NCBI RefSeq assembly: GCF_023509015.1 | Contig: NZ_CP094975.1 | Span: 6,503,501-6,567,500, forward strand | Length of the DNA stretch: 64,000 nt | Direction of reading: 5' to 3' | Source: Pseudomonas abieticivorans | GTDB lineage: Bacteria > Pseudomonadota > Gammaproteobacteria > Pseudomonadales > Pseudomonadaceae | Part shown: piece after piece, positions 43,836 to 52,623 of the stretch | Numbering within the stretch: the first letter of the stretch is position 1 | Layout: every line of letters starts with the position of its first letter | Notes under the pieces: generated by a model | The model's database searches: none | Told to the model about the DNA's origin: nothing | The model's input: only the letters and a program-made list of their open reading frames with translations | Made by a program: the position numbers and the translations under genes

Positions 43836-44400
43836 TGCCCCGTAAAGCGCCCGGGCCGACTGGAGGCGTCGATCAAGGGGCGGCCCGCAGGGCCCGAGGC
43901 GTAGCCGAGGGAGACGGCAGCCGGCAAGCTTCTATAGCCGGTGCCGTCTGCCCCTTGATCGGCGCCGGAAGGAGGGGACCCGCAGCGCAGCGGAGGGCCC
44001 AAGCAGGGGCAAGCCTTTTTTGCTTACTTTTTGTGGCGTTTGACAAAAAGTGAGCCGGCGTAAGGCCGGAAAGGTGATTCGGCACCACCCTAACCAATGG
44101 ATATGTGCAAGGCATCGGCATCCTGCTTCTGAGAATTGCGAGCATATCCATTATCTAGGGGGAGGCCACTTCACCTTTCCGCCCTTACGACGTCTTACTT
44201 TTTGTCAAACGCCACAAAAAGTAAGCAAAAAAGGCTTGCCCCTGCTTGGGCCCTACGCTGCGCTACGGGTCCCCTCCCTACGGCATCGCTCAAGCGGACG
44301 ACGGCCCGGAATAGAAGCTCCTCCGGCTCCGTCTCCGGCGGCTACGCCTCCGGCCGCTTGATCAATGCCTCCAGTCGGCCCGGGCGCTTAATGGGGCATA
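43836..44400. repeat. Large palindromic intergenic element, copy 3
   Basis: The arms match those of copies 1 and 2, and the centre (AATGGATATG at 44096-44105, CATATCCATT at 44143-44152 and the sequence between) is nearly identical to copy 2 in the same orientation. The left-arm hairpin has one mismatch (ACAAAAAGTGAG). Its left flank (43790-43833) resembles that of copy 2 and its right flank that of copy 1, so it is a mosaic. Confidence 0.9.
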
Positions 44401-44419
44401 CAATCAAGATCAAAAGCCA

Positions 44420-44452
44420 AGCAGATCAAGAGCAGATCAAGAACAGAGCAAG
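44420..44452. repeat. Short 11-bp tandem array (right flank of copy 3)
   Basis: Two exact units of AGCAGATCAAG and one degenerate unit follow the palindrome. It is the reduced counterpart of the six-unit array at 26342. Confidence 0.85.
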
Positions 44453-44492
44453 AGCAGAGCAACGGCGAGATCGCAGGCAGTTTGCGATGAGC

Positions 44493-44515
44493 AAAAAAAC
44501 GGCCCCGAGGGGCCG
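44493..44515 (-). terminator. Rho-independent terminator of the DUF1329 gene (copy 2 operon)
   Basis: On the minus strand the stem CGGCCCC/GGGGCCG with a two-base loop is followed by seven T. It lies 25 bp past the stop of the DUF1329 gene at 44541 and closes the GMC-ALDH-DUF1302-DUF1329 transcript. Confidence 0.9.
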
Positions 44516-44540
44516 CAAAGGTGGTACTCGTCACTGGGGA

Positions 44541-45902
44541 TCAGCGTTGAGTTTCCTGAGACACAATCGACTCGGGCTTCATGTCCCGCTCCGATTCCGG
44601 CTTGTCATGCACCCAATAGCCGCCCTTCAACCCATCATTGAGCAACGACCACATGCCCTTGTTAAAGTCATAACTGACGTTCTTCACCGTGTACGGAATC
44701 ACCTTGTCATACAGCTGCACGCCACTGAGAAACAACGCACGGTACAACACCCCACCCTGGTCCCAGGCGTCATACAGCCCCGCGCCAAAAGTATCCTCGT
44801 CCAGGTAATACGTACGCTTGCTGTACACATGCCGCTTGCCCGGCTTCAACGTCGCCTCCACCACCCACACCCGGTGCAACTCCCACCGCTCGCACGCCGG
44901 GTTGGCATGGTGGGGCAAAAACTGCTCCTCCTGGCCACAGCTAAAATAAAACTTGTAGGCGTTATAAGGGATATACATCTCCTTGCGGCCCACCAACTTA
45001 TAGTCAAAACGATCCTGGCTGCCCGAGAACATCTGCAACTCGTCGAACAGGTTCACCCCACCCTGGTTCGGCACCGGCGTGTCGTAGGCGAACTCCGGTG
45101 CCAGCTTGATCCGACGCATCCCGGGTGTGTAACTCCAGGCACGGCGCGGCTGGGTCTGCGGATCGAGGTAGTCGGCCAGAATGATCAACTGCCCCGCGCT
45201 GCGTGCCGGGTAGCTGTCCAATGCCCAGGCGCGATAGTACAACTGCGGGTCCCGGTCGGCCTGCTTGACCTGATAATACGGCGCCTCCTCCATGGTCGCC
45301 GACTCGGCGGTCTTGGTCACCGAGCCCGACGCGTCCACCACCCAACTGTTGGACGACACCGTGGTGGTATAGCCCGCGCCCTTGTAGCGCAGTTGCTGGT
45401 TCCAGATCACCTCGTTGCCGTTTTGCGGCAGCGGGAACGGCAGGCCGCCCCGGCAAGCCGGGTCCACCGCCAGTTTGTCTTGGGTGGTGTGGCAACTGCT
45501 GGCGTTACGCGCCGTGGCATCGAGCACTTCCTGGGGGTAGGCCGCGGTGCGGTGCGAAGGGTAGATGTCCAGGTAATAGTCCGGGAACTTCTGCAGCAGC
45601 ATTTTCTGCCCGCCACTGAGCCGGTCGGCGTATTGCTGCATGTTCTTGGCGTCGATGCGCAGCAGCGGTTTCTCATCCTTGAAGGGGTCGGCCCAAAACC
45701 CGCTGTCGGGCTTGAAACCCGGAGGGCTTTGCCGCAGGCCGCCGGTGTAGGCCGGAATGCTGCCGTCGGCATTGCCGGCGATGATTGCGCCAAAGGGCGT
45801 GAGGGTCTTGCCGATTTGCGCCACCTGGTCGGCAGGCGCCGCTGCCAGGCTGCAAGTGGCCACGCCGAGCAACGCCAGCGCCAGTGCAAATTTTCCGTTC
45901 AT
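44541..45902 (-). CDS. DUF1329 periplasmic protein (LolB-like), copy 2
   Basis: A 453-residue exported protein, signal peptide about residues 1-21 (ending SLAAAP). It is clearly the closest relative of the copy at 35451: the stretches LTPFGAI, PYNAYKFYFSC, ERWELHRVWVVEATLKPGKRHVYSKRTYYLDEDTFG are nearly the same. It is last in its operon, 26 bp after the DUF1302 gene. Role as in copy 1, probably with different ligand or condition of expression. Confidence 0.82.
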   Translation of the reverse strand: MNGKFALALALLGVATCSLAAAPADQVAQIGKTLTPFGAIIAGNADGSIPAYTGGLRQSPPGFKPDSGFWADPFKDEKPLLRIDAKNMQQYADRLSGGQKMLLQKFPDYYLDIYPSHRTAAYPQEVLDATARNASSCHTTQDKLAVDPACRGGLPFPLPQNGNEVIWNQQLRYKGAGYTTTVSSNSWVVDASGSVTKTAESATMEEAPYYQVKQADRDPQLYYRAWALDSYPARSAGQLIILADYLDPQTQPRRAWSYTPGMRRIKLAPEFAYDTPVPNQGGVNLFDELQMFSGSQDRFDYKLVGRKEMYIPYNAYKFYFSCGQEEQFLPHHANPACERWELHRVWVVEATLKPGKRHVYSKRTYYLDEDTFGAGLYDAWDQGGVLYRALFLSGVQLYDKVIPYTVKNVSYDFNKGMWSLLNDGLKGGYWVHDKPESERDMKPESIVSQETQR

Positions 45903-45928
45903 TGACAGGTACTCCGTTTCTTGGCGTG

Positions 45929-47584
45929 TCAAATGGAAGTCTTGAAGGTAAAAGCCAGCCAGCCGCGATCGGTACCGCCGACGGCACCGTTGCCGCCCAC
46001 AGTGTCACCGGGGATGCGTTTGGACTGGGCATCGCTGTCGGCATACCGCAGGCCGAACTCGTAACGCTGGGCATAGGTCATCTGCACGCCGGCCGACCAG
46101 GTGAGCGCGCCTTCGTTACCACCGCCCGCCGAGGCAGCGTTGCCCGATAGGCCATAGTTGACGGTAAAGGGCACGGTCATGTCCCAGGACGGGAACACCG
46201 ACAGGTACTGCGGCGTGTAGTTGACCGCCAAGGCCGAGTAGTCGCGGGTCGAGCAACCGTCGCGCTTGCTCCCCGACCCTGGGGTGCCCACCCGTGGGTC
46301 CACGCAATTGCTGGTGTTGTCACCCAGGTAGAGCTCTTTGTGTTCGGTCACCTCGCGCAGGTGGCTATAGGCAAACTCGGCGACCAGGGTGGCGTTGTTG
46401 GCGATAAAGTTGCGCGGCACCCCGTACACGGCGTTGGCGATAAAGTGCACGGTGTCGCCACGCGGCCCTTCATTGTCCGTAGTGTCGATGCCCACGGCGT
46501 TCAATGCACCGTCCTTGCGGTAGGACAGCTCGCTGCCCACCGACACCGTGTCGAACACGCGGGAGAAACTCACGCCGATCAACTTGACGTTGCGCGGGTA
46601 CACCAGCCGGTAGCTGGCGGTGGCTGCCGAGACCTGCGGTGCAAGCCAGGGCTGGTAGTCATCGAACTGGCGGTAGTACAGGCCAAGGGTGGAACTGATC
46701 GGCTCGGCCTCGTACTTGGCCATCACCCCCCAGTTGGCGGAGTCGCGGCCAAATTTGGACTGCTCCCGATCAAAGGACACGCCCGGCGCCACGGGCAAGC
46801 GGTCCGGCCCTTCGAAAAAAGGGTCGGCCGCGCCAAAGTAGGTGCCGCCGTAGGGCAACCGGGTGTAATCCCATTCATAGAAATACTGCGCGGCAAGGGT
46901 CAGGTTTTCGGTCACCTGGGCCTTGGCCGACACCTGCCCGATGGGCAAGAACACCTCCTTGGTCTCGATACCGGGGCTGGTCACCGCCTTGGCGCCGTCC
47001 AGCGGTGCCTGGGAGTAGGAAATGGCGTGGGCGCCGAACAGCAGTCCTTCGCCCCAATAGTTGGTGTGGCGACCCGCCTTGACGTTGACCGTGGTGTCGC
47101 CGAAGCGAAAGTTCTTCCACAAAAAGGCGTCGAGGATCTCCCCCGAGGGGCCGGCGGCGTAGCGCTTCACCTGCGAGCTGTAGTGGTCGTTGTCGTAGCT
47201 GGTCTGGTAGCCGGCCACGTGGCTGTGCACGTCATCGTCGTGGTACGCCTGGTCGAACCAGCCGGCGGCACTGAGCCGCGCACCCCACTCTTTGCGAAAG
47301 GAGAAGTCCATTTCGCTGAGCACGTCGACGCGGTTGGTGACGATATCGCCCTTGTCGAACTTGCCGTCGGACTCGTCGTAGTTGGGGTTGTTCATGATGC
47401 GCCGGTCCTGGTTCTCCATGCGCATGCCCAAGTTGTAGCGCACGGTATTGTCCCAACGCAGGTGATAGTCGGAGTCGGGCAGCGTTATCACCGCCGCCAT
47501 TGCCGCGCCGCCCTGCCCCACCAGCACCATCAGGGCCAGGGCCTGCCGGGCCCGTTCGCGCCCCTGCTTGCTCATTGGTTTCAT
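45929..47584 (-). CDS. DUF1302 outer-membrane protein, copy 2
   Basis: A 551-residue exported beta-barrel protein similar throughout to the copy at 36846 (YHLRWDNTVRYNLGMR, GRHTNYWGEGLLFGAHAISYSQAP), with signal peptide about residues 1-33. It ends in ...AFTFKTSI, with Ile in place of the usual terminal aromatic. ATG 47584 has GGTGG upstream, the same leader as copy 1. It lies 59 bp after the aldehyde dehydrogenase gene. Confidence 0.82.
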   Translation of the reverse strand: MKPMSKQGRERARQALALMVLVGQGGAAMAAVITLPDSDYHLRWDNTVRYNLGMRMENQDRRIMNNPNYDESDGKFDKGDIVTNRVDVLSEMDFSFRKEWGARLSAAGWFDQAYHDDDVHSHVAGYQTSYDNDHYSSQVKRYAAGPSGEILDAFLWKNFRFGDTTVNVKAGRHTNYWGEGLLFGAHAISYSQAPLDGAKAVTSPGIETKEVFLPIGQVSAKAQVTENLTLAAQYFYEWDYTRLPYGGTYFGAADPFFEGPDRLPVAPGVSFDREQSKFGRDSANWGVMAKYEAEPISSTLGLYYRQFDDYQPWLAPQVSAATASYRLVYPRNVKLIGVSFSRVFDTVSVGSELSYRKDGALNAVGIDTTDNEGPRGDTVHFIANAVYGVPRNFIANNATLVAEFAYSHLREVTEHKELYLGDNTSNCVDPRVGTPGSGSKRDGCSTRDYSALAVNYTPQYLSVFPSWDMTVPFTVNYGLSGNAASAGGGNEGALTWSAGVQMTYAQRYEFGLRYADSDAQSKRIPGDTVGGNGAVGGTDRGWLAFTFKTSI

Positions 47585-47643
47585 GCAAACCACCTTTTGT
47601 TTTTATTGTCAGCCGTTTTTTGATACCCGCACCCGCGCCAGGG

Positions 47644-49134
47644 CTAGCGCCCGATGGGGTAGATAATCGATTTTTCCTGGGTGAACTCTTTCAGCCAGTT
47701 GGGCCCGAACTCACGCCCGATGCCTGAGCGTTTGAAACCGCCAATGGGCGCGTAGGGCAAGCCGCCGCTGCCGCCGTTGAGGAACACGCTGCCGGCGCGA
47801 ATACGCCGGGCCAAGGCATAGGCGGTGGCCGCATCGGCCGAAGCCACCGCGCCAGCCAGGCCAAAACGCGAGTCGTTGGCGATGGCGATGGCCTGCTCGT
47901 CGCTGTCAAAGCCGATCACCACGCCCACCGGCCCGAAGATCTCTTCCTGGGCGATCTGCATGTCGTTGCGCACGTCATCGAACAGCGTCAGCTCGCTGAA
48001 AAAGCCCTTGTCCAGGTGCGCCGGGCGCCCGCCGCCGCACACCAAGGTGGCGCCTGCGTCGCGGCCACTGGCAATGAAGTGCTCGACCTTGGCCCGCTGC
48101 GAAGCACGGATCAGCGGGCCCATCATGACGCTGGGGTCGGCCGGGTCGCCCACCTTCCACTGCGCCGCGACGGCCTTGGCGCACTGCACGAACTGCTCGC
48201 GCACCGACTGGTGCACCACGAACCGCGTCAACAGCGCGCAGCCCTGCCCGGCATTGACTGCAAGCCCGGCCACCGCGCCCAGGGCAGTGGCCGGGATATC
48301 GGCGTCGGCGCGCACGATCAATGCCGATTTGCCCCCCAGCTCCAGGTGCACCCGCTTGAGGGTCGGCGCGGCCTGGCTCATGATGCTCGCGCCCACGGTT
48401 TCGGAGCCGGTGAACGAGACCATGTCCACCCGCGGGTCGCAGCTCAACTGGCTGCCCACCTCGATGCCGCCGGTGACAATGTTCAGCACGCCCTTGGGCA
48501 GGCCGACTTCTTCGGCGATCTGGCCAAACAGCAAGGCCGAATACGGGGTGAACGGCGAAGGTTTGAGCACCAGGGTATTGCCCGCCAGCAAGGCCGGAAA
48601 CACCTTGGCCAGGTTCAGCAAGAACGGGAAGTTGTAGCCGGTGATGCCGGCCACCACACCTATGGGTTCGCGCTCCACGGTGCCGCTGCCCAACAGCAGC
48701 GGGCCTGCGGGGTTGAACGGGTTGGGGTTGGTGTGAACGGCGATTTGCTGGCTGTCGCTGCACACCGACTGCTCGATGGCGGTCAGTACATGGGCCAACG
48801 GCATGTCCACTTGCATCGCGTAGGTCACCCCTTGGGAGCAGCCGACTTCGGCGATGATCAACGCGGCGATCTGCTCGCGCTTGCTCACCAGGGCGGCGTG
48901 CATGCGCCGCAGGTAGCCGGCGCGCTCGGCCATGCTCAGCCACGGCCACGGGCCGTTGTCGAAGGCCTGGCGCGCGGCGGCGATGGCGGCGTCGGCACTG
49001 CCCAGGTCGCCGCTGGGGGCTTGGCCGATCACAGCTTCAGTGGCCGGGTTGAGCACCGCTTCAGGCGGGCCGTCGGCGCCTACCCAGGCGCCATCGATGT
49101 AGAGTTTGTCCAGGTGGGTAAAAGGAATAGTCAT
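47644..49134 (-). CDS. Aldehyde dehydrogenase
   Basis: A 496-residue NAD(P)-dependent aldehyde dehydrogenase. Catalytic C299 is in NAGQGCALL, general base E265 in HLELGGKS, and the cofactor region has ITGYNFP and KPSPFTP. Its start overlaps the GMC oxidoreductase stop by four bases, which implies that GMC and ALDH act in sequence on an alcohol to acid conversion, for example an oxidised methyl or isopropyl group of the terpenoid. Confidence 0.9.
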   Translation of the reverse strand: MTIPFTHLDKLYIDGAWVGADGPPEAVLNPATEAVIGQAPSGDLGSADAAIAAARQAFDNGPWPWLSMAERAGYLRRMHAALVSKREQIAALIIAEVGCSQGVTYAMQVDMPLAHVLTAIEQSVCSDSQQIAVHTNPNPFNPAGPLLLGSGTVEREPIGVVAGITGYNFPFLLNLAKVFPALLAGNTLVLKPSPFTPYSALLFGQIAEEVGLPKGVLNIVTGGIEVGSQLSCDPRVDMVSFTGSETVGASIMSQAAPTLKRVHLELGGKSALIVRADADIPATALGAVAGLAVNAGQGCALLTRFVVHQSVREQFVQCAKAVAAQWKVGDPADPSVMMGPLIRASQRAKVEHFIASGRDAGATLVCGGGRPAHLDKGFFSELTLFDDVRNDMQIAQEEIFGPVGVVIGFDSDEQAIAIANDSRFGLAGAVASADAATAYALARRIRAGSVFLNGGSGGLPYAPIGGFKRSGIGREFGPNWLKEFTQEKSIIYPIGR

Positions 49135-50744
49135 GCCGCGTTTGCTCCTGACAGGGTGCCGGTGATCATTTCCGCGGCGCGCATGGCGATGGCCATCGCC
49201 GGGGCGTTGGTGTTGCCCGACACCAGGCAGGGCATGACCGAGGTGTCCACTACCCGCAAGCCCTCCACGCCGCGCACGCGCAACTGTGGGTCCAGTACCG
49301 AGGTGCTGTCGGCGCCCATGCGGCAGGTGCCGGAGACGTGATAGGCGGTTTGGCCGAAACGGCGAAAGGCCGCCAGGATCTGCTCGTCGCTTTGCACCTG
49401 CGCCCCCGGCGTCAGCTCACTGACGATGAACGGCTTGAGCGCCGGCTGTGCGGCCAACTGGCGGAACCAGCGGAACAAGGCGATGGCCGAGGTGCGATCG
49501 ATCTCGGCATTCAGGTAATTGGCGTTGATCAGTGGCGGCACCGCGGCGTCTTTCGATTGGATGCGCAGCTCACCCTGGCTTTGCGGGCGCAGGAAATAGC
49601 CACCGATGGTCAGGCCCGGCTGTTTGTCGATTTCGATCTTGTTGCCGTCGCCGTTCATGGAATACAGGCTCACGCCAATCTGCGCGTCTGGCTGCTCAAG
49701 CTCCGGGCGGGTCTTGATAAAGCCACCGGCTTCGTGGGCGGCATGGGTCATGGGCCCGCTCTTGCGCAAAAAGTACTGGCCCAGCGCACCCAGCAATCCC
49801 AAGCCATGAAAACAATGGTTGAAGCTGCCACGGGTCACCCGGTACTGCATTGCCATGTACACGTGCTCACGCAAATTACGGCCCACCTCGGGGGCGTCCT
49901 GCACCAGCGCAATACCCAGCTTGCCAAGCAACTCGGCCGGGCCGATGCCTGACAATTGCAACAGCTTGGGCGACTCGATCGCCCCGGCGCACAGCAGCAC
50001 TTCGCGGCGTACCTGCACGTGCGCCTGGCCGGGGCTGAGCTGTACCGCCGTGGCACGGCGGCCGACAAATTCGATGCGTTGCACCGACGTGCCGGTCATC
50101 ACCGTCAGGTTCGGCCGCCCGCGCACCGGGTCGAGAAAGGCCTTGGCCGCACTGAAGCGCTGGCCGTTCCAGGTGGTTTGCGGCTGGTAGCCAAAGCCGC
50201 CTTTGCCTACCGAATCGACATGGTTGGTGTCATCGGTGCGGGCCACGCCCAGCCCGCCCGCAGCGCTGATCACCGCATCGCACAAGGCGTCGCCCGCCGG
50301 GTGCACGGTGACCTTCAACGGCCCGCCCACGCCGCGCCACGTGCCCTTGCCCAGTTGGTGATCTTCCAGCGCGACGAACTGGCGCCCCATGTCGGCCCAG
50401 CCCCAGCCGACGCAACCCTGCGCCTCCCAGCCATCATAATCAGCCGGCGTGCCGCGCACGTAGACCATGCCGTTGATCGAGCTGGACCCCCCAATGGCCC
50501 GGCCCTTGAGCCATTGCTCGCTTTGCATGCCCTGGCCGCGCTCGGCCTGGTAATGCCACACATGGGGGTTGCCCGGGCTCAACAACTTGCCCATGCCCCG
50601 GGGCATGGCAATCAAGGGGCTGGTGTGGTCCGGGCCACTTTCGACCAACAGCACCGAGGCCGAAGGGTCGGCGGATAGACGATTGGCCAGCACGCAGCCG
50701 GCCGAGCCCGCGCCGATGATGATGTAGTCGTAGACAGTGCTCAT
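49131..50744 (-). CDS. GMC-family FAD-dependent alcohol oxidoreductase
   Basis: A 537-residue flavoprotein of the choline dehydrogenase/alcohol oxidase group. The FAD-binding motif is YIIIGAGSAGCVLANRLS at the N terminus, the GMC signature GGSSSINGMVYVRG lies near residue 80, and the active-site His is in TAYHVSGTCRMG near 485. GGAG before ATG 50744 sets the start; an upstream extension is unsupported. It is first in its operon and should oxidise a primary alcohol to the aldehyde taken by the next gene's enzyme. Confidence 0.88.
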   Translation of the reverse strand: MSTVYDYIIIGAGSAGCVLANRLSADPSASVLLVESGPDHTSPLIAMPRGMGKLLSPGNPHVWHYQAERGQGMQSEQWLKGRAIGGSSSINGMVYVRGTPADYDGWEAQGCVGWGWADMGRQFVALEDHQLGKGTWRGVGGPLKVTVHPAGDALCDAVISAAGGLGVARTDDTNHVDSVGKGGFGYQPQTTWNGQRFSAAKAFLDPVRGRPNLTVMTGTSVQRIEFVGRRATAVQLSPGQAHVQVRREVLLCAGAIESPKLLQLSGIGPAELLGKLGIALVQDAPEVGRNLREHVYMAMQYRVTRGSFNHCFHGLGLLGALGQYFLRKSGPMTHAAHEAGGFIKTRPELEQPDAQIGVSLYSMNGDGNKIEIDKQPGLTIGGYFLRPQSQGELRIQSKDAAVPPLINANYLNAEIDRTSAIALFRWFRQLAAQPALKPFIVSELTPGAQVQSDEQILAAFRRFGQTAYHVSGTCRMGADSTSVLDPQLRVRGVEGLRVVDTSVMPCLVSGNTNAPAMAIAMRAAEMITGTLSGANAA

Positions 50745-50846
50745 TGTTGTTCTCCAAGGTCTCTTGCGGACCGCAGAAAACATAAGTGCCGCCGTACCAC
50801 CCCACAACGAACAGAACGGCAAATGTGTTCGACATCGTGAAGAAAA

Positions 50847-50870
50847 ATAACACTTTCACAAAAACTGTTC
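50847..50870. promoter_or_regulatory. Shared 24-bp dyad motif, copy 8 (GMC / TetR divergent promoter)
   Basis: ATAACAC and ACTGTTC flank a TTTCACAAAA spacer at the shared spacing. It lies about 100 bp upstream of the GMC gene and about 50 bp upstream of the TetR gene at 50922, so the TetR protein encoded here is one candidate for the binding factor. Confidence 0.6.
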
Positions 50871-50921
50871 TAAAACCTTAGGTACTCGCACATACCCATA
50901 AAAACAATGCAGAGGTTCCGG

Positions 50922-51545
50922 ATGCCCCACTCCGCTCCCGCCCACAAGGCCGATCAATCGTGTTCAAGCCAGCGCCACCTGCTGCGCTCCCAGCGCACCC
51001 GTGATTTGCTGTTGGACCACATGTACCGCCTGGCCCTGGAGAAGGACTACGGCGAGATCACCGTGCAAGACCTGCTCGACCGATCGGGGGTGGCGCGCTC
51101 GACGTTTTATGCACACTTTCGCGACAAGGAAGACCTGATCGCGGCCGGTTACGAAATCATCGGCATGCCCACCACCCGGGTCACCGAGGTACAGGGCGAC
51201 GAGCGGGAGGTGCTGGACGTTTCGACCTGGCTGTTTGGCGCCACCGAGCGGCATGCGGCGCTGACGACTTCGTTTTTCAGCGGCGAAGGCCAGCGGGTGG
51301 TACTCGCGCACCTGGAAAACATCCTGGTGGTGCAAGTGCGCGAACACTACCGCAAACAAGGGATGTATTCGCCCGCGCACCTGCGCGACGAAGTGGCGGT
51401 GCGCAGTTTTGTCGGGGCGCTGTTGGGGCTGTGGCTATGGTGGGTGCGACATGATTACCCGGGGTCGGCACAGGACATGACCGAGGCGTTCGACAGCCTG
51501 ATGAATAACGGCCAATGGCCGGCGCCCGGCGCGCCGCCCGAGTGA
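50922..51545 (+). CDS. TetR-family transcriptional regulator
   Basis: A 207-residue TetR-family protein with the helix-turn-helix at about residues 25-70 (ITVQDLLDRSGVARSTFYAHFRDKEDL) and a TetR_C_33-like C-terminal domain with WLWWVRHD. AGAGG 6 bases upstream supports ATG 50922 over 50907. It is divergent from the GMC-ALDH-DUF1302-DUF1329 operon and converges on a LysR gene. Confidence 0.82.
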   Translation: MPHSAPAHKADQSCSSQRHLLRSQRTRDLLLDHMYRLALEKDYGEITVQDLLDRSGVARSTFYAHFRDKEDLIAAGYEIIGMPTTRVTEVQGDEREVLDVSTWLFGATERHAALTTSFFSGEGQRVVLAHLENILVVQVREHYRKQGMYSPAHLRDEVAVRSFVGALLGLWLWWVRHDYPGSAQDMTEAFDSLMNNGQWPAPGAPPE

Positions 51546-51569
51546 GTCTGCGCAGGCTTTCAGCCTGGC

Positions 51570-52481
51570 CTAGGACGCGCACGCCATGATCAGGAACTGC
51601 CGGAATGCCTGCGCAGGCGCCGGCATCGGGCAGTCCGGCAACCAGACCAGGCCCAGCTCCATGGGCGGGATCACGTCCACCAACGGGCGGATCTCGATTT
51701 TCTTGCCCTCCAGCGACCAGGCCCGGTACAGCATGTCCGAGAGGATCGTGACCCCGAACCCATGGCCCACCAACCCGCGCAGCGCCTCCATGGACGAGGT
51801 GCGAAACGCCACCTTGGGCGCCAACCCGCGCGACTCCCAATAGCGCAATGTCGAGGTGTCGCCCTCATCCAGCGTAGCCAGGATATAGGCGTGCCCGGCC
51901 ACGTCCTGCAAGTTGATCGAGGGGGTTTGCATCAGCGGGTGCTGGCTGGCCAGCCACAGCTGGCGACGCGAGCGAATCAGCACGTGGTGGGCAAACCCTG
52001 CCAGGTCCGGGGTGTTGGACACGATGGTCAGGCCCAGGTCGAGCTCGCCATTGCTCACCGCGCGCTCGATGCTCAGGCGGTCCATGTCTACCAGGTCGAT
52101 TTCAACCAGCGGGTAGCTGCGCTTGAAGCGCGCCAGCAACGCCGGCAAAAAGTAGCCTAGCACCGTATAGGACGCCCCTACCCGCACCGTGCCTTGCATG
52201 GCGTGGCTGAGAAACAGCGGCTCGCTGAGCGCATCCTGCAGGGTGTCGAGGATGTGCCGGGCATGTTGGCAGAACTTGTTGCCCTCGGCCGTCAACGCGA
52301 CGCCATGGGGCATGCGGTCGAACAGGCCCACGCCCAGCGACTCCTCCAGTTGCAGCACCGCCGCGGTGATCGCCGACTGTGACACGTGCACCTTGAGCGC
52401 GGCCTGGGAGAACTGCCCCGCGTCGGCGGCAGCAACGAAATAGCGCAATTGGCGCATGGAAATATCTTTGCCCTTGGTCAT
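51570..52481 (-). CDS. LysR-family transcriptional regulator
   Basis: A 303-residue LysR regulator: winged helix at residues 9-68 (MRQLRYFVAAADAGQFSQAALKVHVSQSA...), then a periplasmic-binding-protein-like effector domain from about 95. AGGAAA before ATG 52481 fixes the start. It is divergent from an AraC regulator over 142 bp, an arrangement in which LysR proteins often control the neighbour; no clear T-N11-A site was picked out. Confidence 0.85.
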   Translation of the reverse strand: MTKGKDISMRQLRYFVAAADAGQFSQAALKVHVSQSAITAAVLQLEESLGVGLFDRMPHGVALTAEGNKFCQHARHILDTLQDALSEPLFLSHAMQGTVRVGASYTVLGYFLPALLARFKRSYPLVEIDLVDMDRLSIERAVSNGELDLGLTIVSNTPDLAGFAHHVLIRSRRQLWLASQHPLMQTPSINLQDVAGHAYILATLDEGDTSTLRYWESRGLAPKVAFRTSSMEALRGLVGHGFGVTILSDMLYRAWSLEGKKIEIRPLVDVIPPMELGLVWLPDCPMPAPAQAFRQFLIMACAS

Positions 52482-52623
52482 CTGATTTCCTGATACCTGC
52501 CACCTGAATATATGAAACAGCCGGGCCCCGGCGCTGGTTACACTCAAGGCCGGGAGGCGCCCTTGACGTGCGCCAACCGTCGAATTTCAGCACCAACAAT
52601 AAAAAAAGCTGAAGGTAGGGAAG

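Noticed and set aside
44136..45905. A 589-codon plus-strand frame crossing palindrome copy 3 into the DUF1329 gene
   Set aside because: It joins repeat sequence to the antisense strand of a supported gene.
51551..51566. CAGGCT/AGCCTG hairpin between convergent TetR and LysR genes as terminator
   Set aside because: Six-base stem without a T run; too weak to call.
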